Below, piece after piece: positions 1-10,005 of a stretch of DNA of 60,960 nucleotides. A program made the translations under genes and the position numbers. Source of the stretch: Candidatus Gastranaerophilales bacterium Zag_111 (GTDB lineage Bacteria; Cyanobacteriota; Vampirovibrionia; Gastranaerophilales; Gastranaerophilaceae); contig MOYD01000060.1 of the NCBI GenBank assembly GCA_001899395.1, forward strand, positions 164,370 through 225,329, read 5' to 3'. The notes beneath the pieces were generated by a model. The model was not told the origin of the DNA. It saw only the letters and a list, made by a program, of their open reading frames with translations, and did not search any database. Numbering within the stretch: position 1 is the stretch's first letter; every line of letters begins with the position of its first letter.

Positions 1-33
1 AATTAAACAACAAGGCAACTCAGCGAAACCGTG

Positions 34-804
34 ATGCAACGAATTTTTCTTCTTTTGGGGATAGTTTCCCTGCTCCTCATGGCCGGCTGCTCCTCCCACC
101 ACGGGGTCGGCGCGTTCGATCCCCAGGACCACGCGGCCATTACCCAGTCCCTGGATGACGACGACGCCTATCTCGACGAGATGCACGCGACGCAACTGGT
201 GCCGGACCCCCTGGAGGGCTGGAACCGCGCCATGTTCGTGCTCAACGACGGGATCATCACTTACCTGGCCCGGCCGGTGAACAAGGCCTATGTTGCCATA
301 ACCCCGGACGCGTTCCGTAGCGGTTTTGAAAATTTCTTCACCAACCTTCTCTTCCCCGTGCGGTTCGTGAACAACCTCCTGCAGGGTAAGGGACACGCCG
401 CGGGGCAGGAATTCGGCAAATTCATCATCAACACCACCGCGGGTCTGGGCGGGTTCGTCAACTATACGGGCCTGAACCACCCCGAACTCGCCGCCCTTGA
501 TGACGAGGATTTCGGCCAGACCCTCGGCGTCTGGGGCGTGAGGGAAGGCGTCTACCTCTATTGGCCGTTCATCGGGCCAAGCAATGTCAGGGATACCGTG
601 GGCAAGGTAGGCGACTGGGCCGCCGATCCCATTACCTGGGTCAACCCTTGGTGGGCGCCCTGGGCCATAAAGGGATTCCGCACCCTCAACGAGCTTGAGG
701 CCATCCTTGACCTCTACGGAGACATGACCTCGTCGGCCATCGAACCCTATACCGCCGTGCGCGACGCCTTCACCCAGTACCGTCGCTCGAAAATCGCGAA
801 GTAA
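34..804 (+). CDS. mlaA: MlaA/VacJ family lipoprotein
   Basis: Outer-membrane lipoprotein of the Mla system, which removes mislocalised phospholipids from the outer leaflet together with the MlaFEDB transporter. A lipoprotein signal ends in the lipobox LLMAGC, with the lipidated Cys near residue 19. The MlaA core follows (DPLEGWNRAMF, then FGKFIINTTAGLGGF, then FGQTLGVWGV and YWPFIGPSNVRD). At 256 residues it is full length for the family. The ATG at 34 is preferred over the in-frame GTG at 31. No other mla gene is in the window. Recognition rests on the conserved family sequence. Confidence 0.92.
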   Translation: MQRIFLLLGIVSLLLMAGCSSHHGVGAFDPQDHAAITQSLDDDDAYLDEMHATQLVPDPLEGWNRAMFVLNDGIITYLARPVNKAYVAITPDAFRSGFENFFTNLLFPVRFVNNLLQGKGHAAGQEFGKFIINTTAGLGGFVNYTGLNHPELAALDDEDFGQTLGVWGVREGVYLYWPFIGPSNVRDTVGKVGDWAADPITWVNPWWAPWAIKGFRTLNELEAILDLYGDMTSSAIEPYTAVRDAFTQYRRSKIAK

Positions 805-933
805 AAAATTCCGGAGACGTTCAAACGTAAGGGCCGAAACGCCCCCGCGCGGGATGCGACCCCTGGAGCCGCATGGGGGCTGGTACACTAAGATGCGTTG
901 CCGTACACCGCGTCTCGACCAAATGGAGTCGTC

Positions 934-1353
934 ATGAAAGAACGCACCCTGTCCATCATCAAACCCGACGCCGTTGAGCGCAACCACATCGGTGAAATCC
1001 TCGCCATGATCGAAAAAACCGGTCTGCGCATCGTGGCCATGAAACGTATCCGGCTTACCCAAGGGGATGCCGAGGGCTTTTATGCCGTGCACAGGGACAA
1101 ACCCTTTTTCGGTGAACTGACCACCTACATGACGTCCGGCCCGGTGGTCGTTTCCGTGCTGGAGGGAGAGAATGCCATCACCCGCTATCGCGACCTCATG
1201 GGCGCCACAAACCCGGAAAAAGCCGCGCCCGGCACGATTCGTAAGCTCTACGCCAAAAATATCGAAGCCAATTCCGTGCACGGTTCAGACGCCCCGGAAA
1301 CCGCCCGCCAGGAAATCGCCTACTTTTTCAACGCACTTGAAATAGCCGAGTAA
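934..1353 (+). CDS. ndk: Nucleoside diphosphate kinase
   Basis: Transfers the gamma-phosphate of ATP to nucleoside diphosphates through a phospho-histidine. The start is the ATG at 934, preceded by GGAG at 925-928 and giving a 139-residue protein, the normal Ndk length; an upstream TTG at 898 would add a non-conserved leader. Visible hallmarks are [13 protein letters not shown] at the N-terminus and the catalytic His in [12 protein letters not shown] near residue 115. It stands alone between mlaA and the reductase gene. Confidence 0.96.
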   Translation: MKERTLSIIKPDAVERNHIGEILAMIEKTGLRIVAMKRIRLTQGDAEGFYAVHRDKPFFGELTTYMTSGPVVVSVLEGENAITRYRDLMGATNPEKAAPGTIRKLYAKNIEANSVHGSDAPETARQEIAYFFNALEIAE

Positions 1354-1540
1354 TGCAAATCCTGAAGTGAAGGGAACTTCAACAGGATGACACCGGTCAG
1401 CAAGTTCGCGGCATGCTCTCCTGTCCCTGGCTTTTTGGATTCTTCCGGAGCGCCCGGTCGCTCTCGCCCGTTTCTCTTCCCGCCTTCCATTTTGCCGCAC
1501 GATCGGGTATTGCTGACGGCATAAAAGAGGAGCGGAACAT

Positions 1541-2509
1541 ATGACCGGCACTGGCGGCAGAATTGAGAGCGTGGCACTCGTTGGCCTTGGCGCGATTGGA
1601 TGCGCGTATCTCGGCAAAATTTCTGAAACCCTGCCCCCGGAATCCCTTCAGGTCGTCGCTGAAGGTGATAGAGCCGTCCGCTACAAGAAAGACGGCGTTA
1701 GGCTGAACGGCAAACGAATCGACTTCCCCGTGGTCGGTGGGAACGAGCTTCACCCTGCCGACCTGCTTATTTTCGCCGTGAAATTCAATCAGCTGGAGGA
1801 AGCCATAGAACTGGCCGCCGGTGCTGTCGGACCCGGCACGGTAGTCATCTCGTTGCTCAACGGCATCACCAGCGAAGAACTCATCGCGGCCGCATACGGA
1901 TGGGGAAAAGTGCTGTACAGTCTTTCCCTGGGAATCGACGCCACGAGAAGCGAGAATGGCACCACGGTAACCGTGTACGGCACAATTCCCTTCGGCGAGG
2001 CGAAGAATACGCCCGGAAGCTATAGCGACAGAGTTTTGCGCCTGAAAGAATTTTTTGACCGCGTGAGCTTGCGCAGCGAGATTCCCGAGGACATGATACT
2101 CGCCCTCTGGCGGAAATTCATGCTGAACGTGGGCGTCAACCAAACCTCCGCCGTTGTCGGCTCCCCGTACGGGGCATTGCAGGCAGAAGGTCCCGCCAGG
2201 GACATCGCCGTTGCCGCGATGCGGGAAGTCGTGAATCTTTCCCGGTATGAAGGCGTGAGGCTCGGCGAACAGGATATCGCCCAGGCGATGGCGGTTATGC
2301 CGACCCTCTCCCCGGAAGGCAAATGCTCCATGCTCCAGGATATCGAAGCCCGCCGCCCCACGGAGGTCGCCATTTTCGGCGGCACGGTCCTGGCGCTGGG
2401 TAACAAGCACGGCGTCCCAACACCGGTGAACGACATGCTTTTCCGGATAATAAAAGCGAAAGAGGCGATGTTCGAGAGGGAGAAAAAAGAGACCCGCCGG
2501 GCGGAGTGA
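1541..2509 (+). CDS. 2-dehydropantoate 2-reductase family (PanE/ApbA-like)
   Basis: NADP-dependent ketopantoate-reductase-type protein of 322 residues. It has an N-terminal Rossmann motif GLGAIG (residues 16-21), the family segment ISLLNGITSEE, and a C-terminal helical domain with the conserved WRKFMLNVGVNQTSAV. The start ATG at 1541 follows AAAGAGGAGC. The family includes true PanE (pantoate synthesis) and related reductases. With no panB or panC nearby, the substrate cannot be fixed from context. It converges with mgtE. Confidence 0.85.
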   Translation: MTGTGGRIESVALVGLGAIGCAYLGKISETLPPESLQVVAEGDRAVRYKKDGVRLNGKRIDFPVVGGNELHPADLLIFAVKFNQLEEAIELAAGAVGPGTVVISLLNGITSEELIAAAYGWGKVLYSLSLGIDATRSENGTTVTVYGTIPFGEAKNTPGSYSDRVLRLKEFFDRVSLRSEIPEDMILALWRKFMLNVGVNQTSAVVGSPYGALQAEGPARDIAVAAMREVVNLSRYEGVRLGEQDIAQAMAVMPTLSPEGKCSMLQDIEARRPTEVAIFGGTVLALGNKHGVPTPVNDMLFRIIKAKEAMFEREKKETRRAE

Positions 2510-2588
2510 AGCCTTACGTAAAAAATGCGGCACAAAGGCGGCCCTTGCGAGGAGACCAAGAGATTGATCCCTCGACGCCGAAGGCCTT

Positions 2589-4013
2589 TTATCCCAACAA
2601 AAACAGCGTCGCCAGCCCGAGGAAAAAGAAAAACCCGGCGCCGTCGGTGATGGCGGTAAGAAAAATGCTGGAAGCCTGGGCGGGATCCCGGCCCAGCGCC
2701 TTGAGGCACAAAGGTATGGAAGCCCCGGCCAGAGTGCCGAGCATTATGTCCGCGAGGAGCGCGGCGACCATGACCGTTGGGATGGCCGTTCCGCCGGTGA
2801 ACAGGTATACCACCAGCCAAACCACCGCGCCGATGATGACGCCGTTGACGATGCTGATTTTGCCCTCCCGCCAAACGGCGTGCAGGGCTTTTTTGCGCTC
2901 GAACCCTTCGGTGGCGAGTTGGCGGATCATCACGGCGAGGGCTTGCTGGCCGGTATTCCCGGCCTGGTTGGCCACCATGGGCATGAATACGGCAAGGATG
3001 GCCATCTGCTCGATAGTGCCGTCAAAAAGATAGACCACGGCGGCGGACAGGGCGGAATTGACCATGTTGAGCAGGAGCCAGGGCAGGCGCATGCGGACGG
3101 AATCTTTCCAAGGGGTGTCTACGGATTCATCCTGGCCCGCGCCAACCATACCGAGCATGTCTTCGCTGGCGGTTTCCTGCAGGATGTCCATGACGTCGTC
3201 GTGGGTGACGACGCCGAGGAAGGCTCCGTCTTCATCTACGACCGGCAAGGCCATGAAATTGTAATGGCTGATGACGCGGGCGACTTCACCTTCGTCCGCG
3301 TCGGCCTTGACGGAAATCACGTTCTGCCCGGTAACCCTGTCGGCCAGGAACGTGCCGGGGCGGGCAAGCATGAGGTCGCGCAGAGACAGAACGCCGACAA
3401 GCTTATGGGCGTCGTCCACCACGTAGGCGTAATAGGGAATTTCCGTATCCTCGATGCCGGCGCGCATCACGGCGATGGCCTGATCGACGGTCAGCCGTTG
3501 CTCCAGGGCAAAGACTTCGGTGTTCATGACGCCGCCGGCCGTTTCCGGATCATAGGCCATGAGCGTGCGTATCTCGTCCGCGTCTTCGGTATCCAGGCTG
3601 CTCAGGATTTCGTCGCGGTGGTCCTCTTCGAGCTCATCCAAAACGTCGGCCGCGTCGTCGGGCGACATGGAGGCCAGAAACTCGCCGCCAATTTCGGGCG
3701 GCATGCTTTCAAGGATATCGACCCGCACATGCTCGTCAAGCTCGGTCAATGCCTCGGCGGCCACCTCGGGATCGATGGCGAACAGGATTTCCACCTGGGT
3801 TTGTAAAGGCAGGGATTCGAGAAGATGGGCGATATCCGCCGGGTGGGAAAAATCCAGGGCCTCGAGGATGTGGTCGATGGACTCGGGTTCGATCAGGCGC
3901 TCGGCAGGTGGTATCTCAAAACCGGCGGGGGCGTCGGTCTGATCAGGAGCCGTCACGGACGGTACGCCGGGCGTCTGGTCGTTGGCATCGTGGGAAGTCC
4001 GGTTTTCCGACAT
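2589..4013 (-). CDS. mgtE: Magnesium transporter MgtE
   Basis: Inner-membrane Mg2+ channel of 474 residues. In order: a non-conserved hydrophilic leader of about 35 residues; an MgtE N domain of helical repeats (FSHPADIAHLLESLP, VDILESMPPEIGGEFLASM, DDAADVLDELEEDHRDEIL); a CBS pair (about residues 150-280) that senses cytosolic Mg2+; and five C-terminal membrane helices with the pore-region sequence VFMPMVANQAGNTGQQ. The minus-strand start at 4013 has AGGTG upstream. I saw no M-box riboswitch in the roughly 200-base leader shared with nadC. Confidence 0.94.
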   Translation of the reverse strand: MSENRTSHDANDQTPGVPSVTAPDQTDAPAGFEIPPAERLIEPESIDHILEALDFSHPADIAHLLESLPLQTQVEILFAIDPEVAAEALTELDEHVRVDILESMPPEIGGEFLASMSPDDAADVLDELEEDHRDEILSSLDTEDADEIRTLMAYDPETAGGVMNTEVFALEQRLTVDQAIAVMRAGIEDTEIPYYAYVVDDAHKLVGVLSLRDLMLARPGTFLADRVTGQNVISVKADADEGEVARVISHYNFMALPVVDEDGAFLGVVTHDDVMDILQETASEDMLGMVGAGQDESVDTPWKDSVRMRLPWLLLNMVNSALSAAVVYLFDGTIEQMAILAVFMPMVANQAGNTGQQALAVMIRQLATEGFERKKALHAVWREGKISIVNGVIIGAVVWLVVYLFTGGTAIPTVMVAALLADIMLGTLAGASIPLCLKALGRDPAQASSIFLTAITDGAGFFFFLGLATLFLLG

Positions 4014-4116
4014 ACGGCACCTGGCGACGGAATCCGGTTCCGCCCTGGAAAACAGTGTTGCGGCTCGGCGGGTCGGCCGGCAGACCGAAACCAGCCGCCG
4101 TTAAAACGTTCCCGCC

Positions 4117-4145
4117 TTGACAAAAAGTCTCAAGCACCCTACATA
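4117..4145 (+). promoter_or_regulatory. Putative sigma-70 promoter for nadC-nadA
   Basis: A consensus -35 TTGACA at 4117-4122 is followed 17 bases later by TACATA (a weak -10) at 4140-4145. It lies about 70 bases before the nadC start, in the divergent mgtE-nadC gap. The -35 is convincing and the -10 is not. Confidence 0.45.
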
Positions 4146-4216
4146 AGAGAGAACAATATGTTATCCTCGGCTGTGGCCCCTATGCTCTATCACCTTCTTT
4201 CGAGACTTACAAGAAC

Positions 4217-5128
4217 ATGCCAACCGAATCCAGCGACCCCGCAGACCCATTCGAAAGTTTTTTCGACGACCACGCCCGCCGCTATCTCTTTGACGCCATT
4301 GCCCTGGCGCTCCGTGAAGACGGACCGGACCTGACCTCCAATGCGGTATTCTCCCCACAAGAAACCCTGCACGCCGAAATCGTGGCCAAAACAGACCTGG
4401 TCGTGGCCGGGCTGCCGCTTACACCCATTATTCTGCGGGAATCGCTTCCGGAAAAGGAAAGCGCCTCCTGCACCTGGGAAGGCCATGTCCGCGATGGTGA
4501 TACCGTCCAGGCGGGAACGCTCCTCGCCACTATTCACGGCGGCGCCCGCCGGATTTTGAAATCCGAGCGGATCATCTTGAACTTTCTCTGCCACCTTTCG
4601 GGCATCGCCACCCTGACCGCGCAATACGTCGCGGCCCTCAAGGACACGGGCATCTCTCTGCTGGATACCCGCAAGACCCTGCCGGGTTTGCGGTATCCGG
4701 AAAAATACGCGGTCCTCATGGGTGGGGCCAAGAACCACCGGCGTAACCTGACCGAAATACTGATGCTCAAGGACAACCACATTGACATGGCCGGTTCCAT
4801 AACCCGGGCCGTGGGCAAGCTGCGCGAAACCTATTCCCCCTGCGCGCCCATCGAGGTGGAGTGCCGCAATGAGGCGGAAGTGCGCGAAGCCGTGGCTTGT
4901 AACGTGGACTGGATCATGTTCGACAATATGACGCCCGAAGAGATAACTTCGGCTCTGGCCCTGGTGCCGCGGCATATCGCGACCGAAGTGAGCGGCGGCG
5001 TGAGCCTGGACAATATCGGGAAACTCGCTGCCGCCGGAAAAGCGGGGCTTACCTATATTTCCGTCGGACGCCTGACCCACTCGGCCCCGGCGGCCGATTG
5101 CAGCATGCGCATCGCAAGGGGGAAATAG
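4217..5128 (+). CDS. nadC: Nicotinate-nucleotide pyrophosphorylase (carboxylating)
   Basis: Quinolinate phosphoribosyltransferase: quinolinate plus PRPP gives nicotinate mononucleotide, the third step of de novo NAD synthesis. It has 303 residues. Diagnostic motifs are LDTRKTLPGLRYPEKYAV, GGAKNHR and LMLKDNHI, and, near the C-terminus, MFDNMTPEE followed by EVSGGVSLDNI. It lies one base upstream of nadA, so the two form an operon. nadB (aspartate oxidase) is not in the window. Confidence 0.95.
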   Translation: MPTESSDPADPFESFFDDHARRYLFDAIALALREDGPDLTSNAVFSPQETLHAEIVAKTDLVVAGLPLTPIILRESLPEKESASCTWEGHVRDGDTVQAGTLLATIHGGARRILKSERIILNFLCHLSGIATLTAQYVAALKDTGISLLDTRKTLPGLRYPEKYAVLMGGAKNHRRNLTEILMLKDNHIDMAGSITRAVGKLRETYSPCAPIEVECRNEAEVREAVACNVDWIMFDNMTPEEITSALALVPRHIATEVSGGVSLDNIGKLAAAGKAGLTYISVGRLTHSAPAADCSMRIARGK

Positions 5129-5129
5129 C

Positions 5130-6200
5130 ATGCTTCCGCTTCCCGACCTGAATCCCAAGGCAATGGACGATCGCATTGAGGCGTTGCGGAAAACGCTTGG
5201 CAAGCGCGTCACCATTCTGGGGCACCATTACCAGGACGACTCGGTCATCCGCCACGTCGATCTGCGGGGCGATTCCCTGGAACTCGCCCGCAAGGTCAAG
5301 GATATCGAGTCCGAGCACATTGTGTTCTGCGGGGTGTATTTCATGGCCGAATCGGCGGCACTTCTGGCCCGGCGCGGCCAGAAGGTGCACTTGCCGGAAA
5401 TGAGCGCCAACTGCGTCATGGCCCAGATGGCCCCGGCCGACCTTGTGGAGCGGGTTCTGAGACAATGCAACGAAGCCCGTAAGGTGGTGCCGTTGGCTTA
5501 CGTCAATTCATCCGTGGCTGTGAAGGGCGTCACCGGCAAGTTTGGCGGCGCGGTCTGCACCTCGGCCAACGCGAAGAAAATGATGGACTGGGCCTTTCGG
5601 CAGGCCGAGGCCGTGCTCTTTCTGCCCGATAAGAACCTGGCCTGGAACTCGGCGGATCTCCTCGGCATCCCGGAAGATGCCCGCCACATGGTGAATATCC
5701 GCCATGGCGGAGCCGAGATGGACATGAACGCGGTCAACGACGCCCGCCTCATCATGTGGCCCGGCTGCTGCGCCATCCACGCCCGCTTCAACGTGCGCCA
5801 GATCGAGAGCAGACGGGCCGAGCATCCGGGGGCGCGCGTGATGGTGCATCCTGAATGTTCTCCGGCGGTGGTGGCCAAAGCCGACGCCGCCGGCTCAACC
5901 TCCTTCATCATCAAATACGTGGCCGAGGCGAAAGAAGGCGACACCGTCATCGTGGGCACGGAAATCAACCTGGTGGAACGGCTGGCCGAGCAGTACAAGG
6001 GCAAGGTGACGGTCGTGCCGCTTCTGGAAAGCGAATGCTCGCACATGGACCGCACCAGGCCGGTCCACCTTCTCTCTGTCCTGGAATCCATCGCGGATCC
6101 GGGCAATCCGGCCTGGCCCCCGTGCATAGTCACGGTGGACCCGGGCGTGGCCGCAAACGCCACGTCATCCCTTGACCGCATGCTCAAGGAAATGCAATGA
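5130..6200 (+). CDS. nadA: Quinolinate synthase
   Basis: [4Fe-4S] enzyme that condenses iminoaspartate with dihydroxyacetone phosphate to quinolinate. It has 356 residues. It begins with the family's ILGHHYQDDSVI segment. Candidate cluster cysteines sit in MSANCVMAQM, GGAVCTSANA and ESECSHMDRT, and a further Cys in HPECSPAVV. It follows nadC by one base and is closed by a strong terminator. The iminoaspartate source (nadB or aspartate dehydrogenase) must be elsewhere. Confidence 0.95.
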   Translation: MLPLPDLNPKAMDDRIEALRKTLGKRVTILGHHYQDDSVIRHVDLRGDSLELARKVKDIESEHIVFCGVYFMAESAALLARRGQKVHLPEMSANCVMAQMAPADLVERVLRQCNEARKVVPLAYVNSSVAVKGVTGKFGGAVCTSANAKKMMDWAFRQAEAVLFLPDKNLAWNSADLLGIPEDARHMVNIRHGGAEMDMNAVNDARLIMWPGCCAIHARFNVRQIESRRAEHPGARVMVHPECSPAVVAKADAAGSTSFIIKYVAEAKEGDTVIVGTEINLVERLAEQYKGKVTVVPLLESECSHMDRTRPVHLLSVLESIADPGNPAWPPCIVTVDPGVAANATSSLDRMLKEMQ

Positions 6201-6204
6201 CCTT

Positions 6205-6240
6205 GCGCCCCATGCCGTTCGGCATGGGGCGCTTGTTTTA
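6205..6240 (+). terminator. Intrinsic terminator after nadA
   Basis: A perfect 12-bp stem, GCGCCCCATGCC with GGCATGGGGCGC, has a 4-base loop at 6217-6220 and is followed by TTGTTTTATTT. It starts four bases after the nadA stop codon. Confidence 0.92.
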
Positions 6241-6265
6241 TTTACCGCCCATGAATAACTCAATG

Positions 6266-6295
6266 TTGACATCTTTCTTCATGCAAAAGTATAAT
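6266..6295 (+). promoter_or_regulatory. Consensus sigma-70 promoter for guaB
   Basis: TTGACA at 6266-6271 and TATAAT at 6290-6295 are both perfect hexamers with an 18-base spacer. The guaB start is 57 bases downstream of the -10. It is the strongest promoter-like sequence in the window and sits immediately after the nadA terminator. Confidence 0.88.
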
Positions 6296-6351
6296 ATATA
6301 ATTATCCAAACACGCGGGCGCGCGTGCAGCCACCTTTTCCCGAGAGTCCTT

Positions 6352-7806
6352 ATGAGCATTTCTTTTCCCAAAGCTTTGACCTTTGACGACATCCTTCTTT
6401 TGCCTTCCTATTCCGAAGTAACGCCGGACAAGATCGAGGTGGGCACCAATCTGACTCCCTCCATCACCCTCAACATCCCCCTCCTCTCCGCCGCCATGGA
6501 TACCGTAACTGAATCGGACATGGCCATTTCCATGGCCCGCAACGGCGGCGTGGGCGTAATCCACAAAAATATGAGTATCGAGCGGCAGAAACTTGAAGTG
6601 GAAAAGGTCAAAAAATCAGAAAGCGGCATGATCACCTCACCGATGACCATCTCCCCCACCAGCACCGTCGCCGACGCCCTCAAACTCATGGGCGACTATC
6701 GGGTTTCCGGGCTCCCCGTGGTGCGTGGGGAACGTCTGGTGGGCATCCTGACCAACCGCGACGTGCGGTTTGTCAAGGACCTCGACACAACTCTGGTCAA
6801 GGACGTCATGACCAGCCGCCGCCTGATCACCGTGCCCGTGGGCACCACCCTTGAGGAAGCCAAGGAGCACCTGCACGCCAACCGGATTGAAAAATTGCTT
6901 GTTGTGGACGACAACAAGCGCCTTGCCGGGTTGATCACCATGAAGGACATCGAGAAAATCCGCAAATACCCTGATTCCTGCAAGGACGATTCCGGACGCC
7001 TCCGGGTCGGCGGCGCCATCGGCATCGGCGCGGACTGTCTGCCCAGAGCCGAGGCCCTGCTGGACGCGGGGGCGGACTTCCTGGTCCTGGATTCCGCCCA
7101 CGGCCATTCCAAAAATGTGCTCGACGCCATCCGCGGCGTCCGGGCAGCCTTCCCCAACAGCCAGATAGTGGCGGGCAACATCGCCACTTACGAAGGGGCG
7201 AAAGCCGTCCTTCAAGCCGGAGCCGACACCGTCAAGGTGGGCATCGGGCCCGGTTCCATCTGCACCACCCGCATTGTGGCGGGCATCGGCGTTCCCCAGG
7301 TCACGGCCATCATCGAAGCCACCAGAGCCGCCCGCGAAATGGACCGCTGCCTCATCGCTGACGGCGGCGTCAAGTATTCCGGCGACGTGGTGAAAGCCCT
7401 GACCATGGGCGCCCATTCCGTGATGATCGGAAGCCTGTTCGCGGGAAGCGAGGAAAGCCCCGGTGAAACCATTCTTTACCAAGGGCGCACCTACAAGATA
7501 TATCGCGGCATGGGGTCCATCGACGCCATGAAGGAAGGCAGTTCCGACCGCTACTTCCAAAAAAAAAGCAAAAAGCTCGTGCCCGAAGGCATCGTGGGAC
7601 GGGTGCCGTACAAGGGGCCGGTCAGCGACAGTTTGTACCAGCTCATCGGCGGCCTGCGCGCAGGCATGGGCTACATCGGCGCGCCCAATCTCAAAGCGCT
7701 CCGCGAAAACGCCCGCGCCGTGCAAATTTCCTCAGCCGGGCTGCGCGAAAGCCACGTGCACGACGTCATCATCACCAAGGAAGCGCCCAACTACAGGATA
7801 GAGTGA
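6352..7806 (+). CDS. guaB: Inosine-5'-monophosphate dehydrogenase
   Basis: Oxidises IMP to XMP with NAD+, the committed step to GMP. At 484 residues it has the usual length. The TIM barrel begins [14 protein letters not shown]. It is interrupted by a CBS pair (about residues 95-205, including [21 protein letters not shown]), then the catalytic loop [18 protein letters not shown] with its active-site Cys, then the flap region [10 protein letters not shown]. guaA follows 141 bases later on the same strand. Confidence 0.97.
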   Translation: MSISFPKALTFDDILLLPSYSEVTPDKIEVGTNLTPSITLNIPLLSAAMDTVTESDMAISMARNGGVGVIHKNMSIERQKLEVEKVKKSESGMITSPMTISPTSTVADALKLMGDYRVSGLPVVRGERLVGILTNRDVRFVKDLDTTLVKDVMTSRRLITVPVGTTLEEAKEHLHANRIEKLLVVDDNKRLAGLITMKDIEKIRKYPDSCKDDSGRLRVGGAIGIGADCLPRAEALLDAGADFLVLDSAHGHSKNVLDAIRGVRAAFPNSQIVAGNIATYEGAKAVLQAGADTVKVGIGPGSICTTRIVAGIGVPQVTAIIEATRAAREMDRCLIADGGVKYSGDVVKALTMGAHSVMIGSLFAGSEESPGETILYQGRTYKIYRGMGSIDAMKEGSSDRYFQKKSKKLVPEGIVGRVPYKGPVSDSLYQLIGGLRAGMGYIGAPNLKALRENARAVQISSAGLRESHVHDVIITKEAPNYRIE

Positions 7807-7947
7807 GCCTTTGTCGACGCAATAACGAAAGAGGAGATTCCCTCACCCCGCAAGAGCTTGCCAACGCGTGTCACGACATTTATTACGCCAGGACTTCTTT
7901 TCACGATATTTCACTAAGGCCCACGACGGCCGATAAGGATCCCCTCC

Positions 7948-9495
7948 ATGAGTGAGACCCATAGCAGCGTTATCATCATCGATTACGGCGCGCAGTATAC
8001 CCAGCTTATCGCCCGCCGCGTCCGTGAGGCAGGGGTGTACTCCGAAATCATCCCCTGCACCGCCCCCATCGAAACCGTTAAAGCGGCCAAGCCCTCGGCT
8101 CTCATCTTGTCGGGCGGTCCGGACGACGTGGGCGAAAAAGGCGCGTTCACCCTAGACATCGGCCTGCTCGACCTGGGTGTTCCCGTTCTCGGCATCTGCT
8201 ACGGCATGCAGCTCCTCGCTCACTACCTCGGCGGCGAACTCTCGCAAGGCACTGACCGCGAATACGGCCGGGCCGACCTGACTCTGACCGCCGAATGCCC
8301 GCTATGGAAAGGGCTTGCCCTGGACACTCCCCATGTCGCCTGGATGAGCCACGGCAATCATGTCAAAAAAGTGCCCGTCGGTTTCCATGCAGTCGCCCGC
8401 ACCCAAACCCTGCCCATTGCCGCCATGGCCAACGAGGAGAAAAAAATCTACGCCGTGCAATTCCATCCGGAAGTGCATCATACCGACTGCGGCACCTCCA
8501 TCCTGCACAACTTTTTGTTCGTGGTGGCAGGGCTGGAACCCGACTGGAGCATGGCCTCTTTCGTGACCAGCTGCATCGAGGAAAGCCGCGAAAAAGTCGG
8601 CGAGGCCAAGGTCGTGCTGGCCCTGTCCGGCGGGGTTGACTCCACGGTGGTGGCGGCGCTCCTGCACCGGGCCATCGGCGAGAAGCTCCATTGCGTATTC
8701 GTGGACCACGGCCTCTTGCACAAGAACGAAGGGGCCGAGGTCAGGGCCATGCTCGAAAAGCACCTGCCCGGCCTGAATCTCCATTACGTCCAAGCCCAGG
8801 ATCTATTCCTGGACAGGCTCGCCGGAGTGGAAGATCCCGAACAAAAACGCAAAATTATCGGCGCCACCTTCATCGAGGTTTTCGAGCGTGAAGCCAAAGC
8901 CCTTAAGGATGTGACCTTCCTCGGCCAGGGCACGGTGTACCCGGACATCATCGAGTCCATCACGCCCAAGGGCAACGTGATCAAGAGCCACCACAACGTT
9001 GGCGGCCTGCCGGAAAAAATGAAACTGAAACTCATTGAACCGGTACGTGACCTGTTTAAAGATGAAGTGCGGAAAGTCGCGGCGGAACTCCATCTTCCCG
9101 AGGAACTCATCTGGCGGCAACCATTTCCCGGTCCCGGCCTTGCCGTGCGCATTCTCGGCGACGTGACCCGAGAAAAAGTCACGGTGTTGCAGGAAGCAGA
9201 CGCCATCGTCACCCAGGAAATGCGGGCCAGCGGGTGGTACCGCAAGGTCTGGCAAAGCTTCGCCGTGCTTCTGCCGCTCCGAACCGTGGGCGTCATGGGC
9301 GACGCGCGAACGTACGAGAACGTCATCGCCCTCCGGGTGGTGGACAGCGTGGACGCCATGACCGCCGACTGGACGACCCTGCCCTATGACCTGCTGGGAA
9401 CCATTTCCCGCCGCATCATCAATGAAGTCAAAGGCGTCAACCGGGTGGTCTACGACGTTTCCTCCAAGCCGCCCAGCACCATCGAGTGGGAATGA
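7948..9495 (+). CDS. guaA: GMP synthase (glutamine-hydrolysing)
   Basis: Converts XMP to GMP using ATP and glutamine-derived ammonia. It has 515 residues. The N-terminal class I amidotransferase has the nucleophile in GICYGMQLL and the His/Glu pair in QFHPEVHHT. The ATP-pyrophosphatase domain has the P-loop LSGGVDSTV. The C-terminal dimerisation domain ends in PPSTIEWE, as in the family. It forms the GMP branch with guaB. Confidence 0.97.
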   Translation: MSETHSSVIIIDYGAQYTQLIARRVREAGVYSEIIPCTAPIETVKAAKPSALILSGGPDDVGEKGAFTLDIGLLDLGVPVLGICYGMQLLAHYLGGELSQGTDREYGRADLTLTAECPLWKGLALDTPHVAWMSHGNHVKKVPVGFHAVARTQTLPIAAMANEEKKIYAVQFHPEVHHTDCGTSILHNFLFVVAGLEPDWSMASFVTSCIEESREKVGEAKVVLALSGGVDSTVVAALLHRAIGEKLHCVFVDHGLLHKNEGAEVRAMLEKHLPGLNLHYVQAQDLFLDRLAGVEDPEQKRKIIGATFIEVFEREAKALKDVTFLGQGTVYPDIIESITPKGNVIKSHHNVGGLPEKMKLKLIEPVRDLFKDEVRKVAAELHLPEELIWRQPFPGPGLAVRILGDVTREKVTVLQEADAIVTQEMRASGWYRKVWQSFAVLLPLRTVGVMGDARTYENVIALRVVDSVDAMTADWTTLPYDLLGTISRRIINEVKGVNRVVYDVSSKPPSTIEWE

Positions 9496-9606
9496 GCTTG
9501 AGCCCCAGGGCCTTTGACCAAACACGCTCTGACAGGATACAAGAAACGCGGTTCCGTGGATACACAACGAAACGTGTTCGAACAAGACGGCGGGATGGGA
9601 AAGCCC

Positions 9607-10005
9607 ATGTTCAATTTCGGCGGCATGGAAATATTGGCCATACTTATGGTGGCGCTTCTGGTCCTCGGGCCGGAGAAGCTTCCCAGGTTCATGCGCACCG
9701 TCGGCAAGGCGGTGGGCGATCTGCGCCGTGTCTCGACTGAATTCCAACGAACCGTGAATCTGGAGATCGACGCCGGCGCCGACAATCTCGAGCCCAAACA
9801 AACCGATCCGGGGACCAGACACGTTGATTCCGCGGCGGCCAAGCCGCACGGGGAGCCGAACCCGGCTCCACACACGGCCGATGCCGTTCCCCTAACGCCT
9901 TTATCCCAACCTTCTCCGAAAAGGAAGTCCATGCCACGAGCCAAACTGGCCCGGCGGCCACGCCCCCGCTCACGTTCCAAAGACCCGGATACGGATACGC
10001 CATGA
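9607..10005 (+). CDS. tatB: Sec-independent translocase component TatB
   Basis: Single-span receptor subunit of the twin-arginine translocase. From the ATG at 9607, MFNFGGMEILAIL leads into one membrane helix, the GP hinge (LVLGPEKLP) and an amphipathic helix. A long polar, Pro-rich tail completes about 132 residues. The early conserved Glu and GPEKLP favour TatB over TatA. An alternative ATG lies at 9595, and longer upstream ORF sequence is not conserved-looking. The stop overlaps the tatC start (ATGA), so the two are translationally coupled. TatA is not here. Confidence 0.85.
   Translation: MFNFGGMEILAILMVALLVLGPEKLPRFMRTVGKAVGDLRRVSTEFQRTVNLEIDAGADNLEPKQTDPGTRHVDSAAAKPHGEPNPAPHTADAVPLTPLSQPSPKRKSMPRAKLARRPRPRSRSKDPDTDTP

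Noticed and set aside
4014-4216. M-box Mg2+ riboswitch before mgtE
   Set aside because: No M-box blocks were found in the minus-strand leader.
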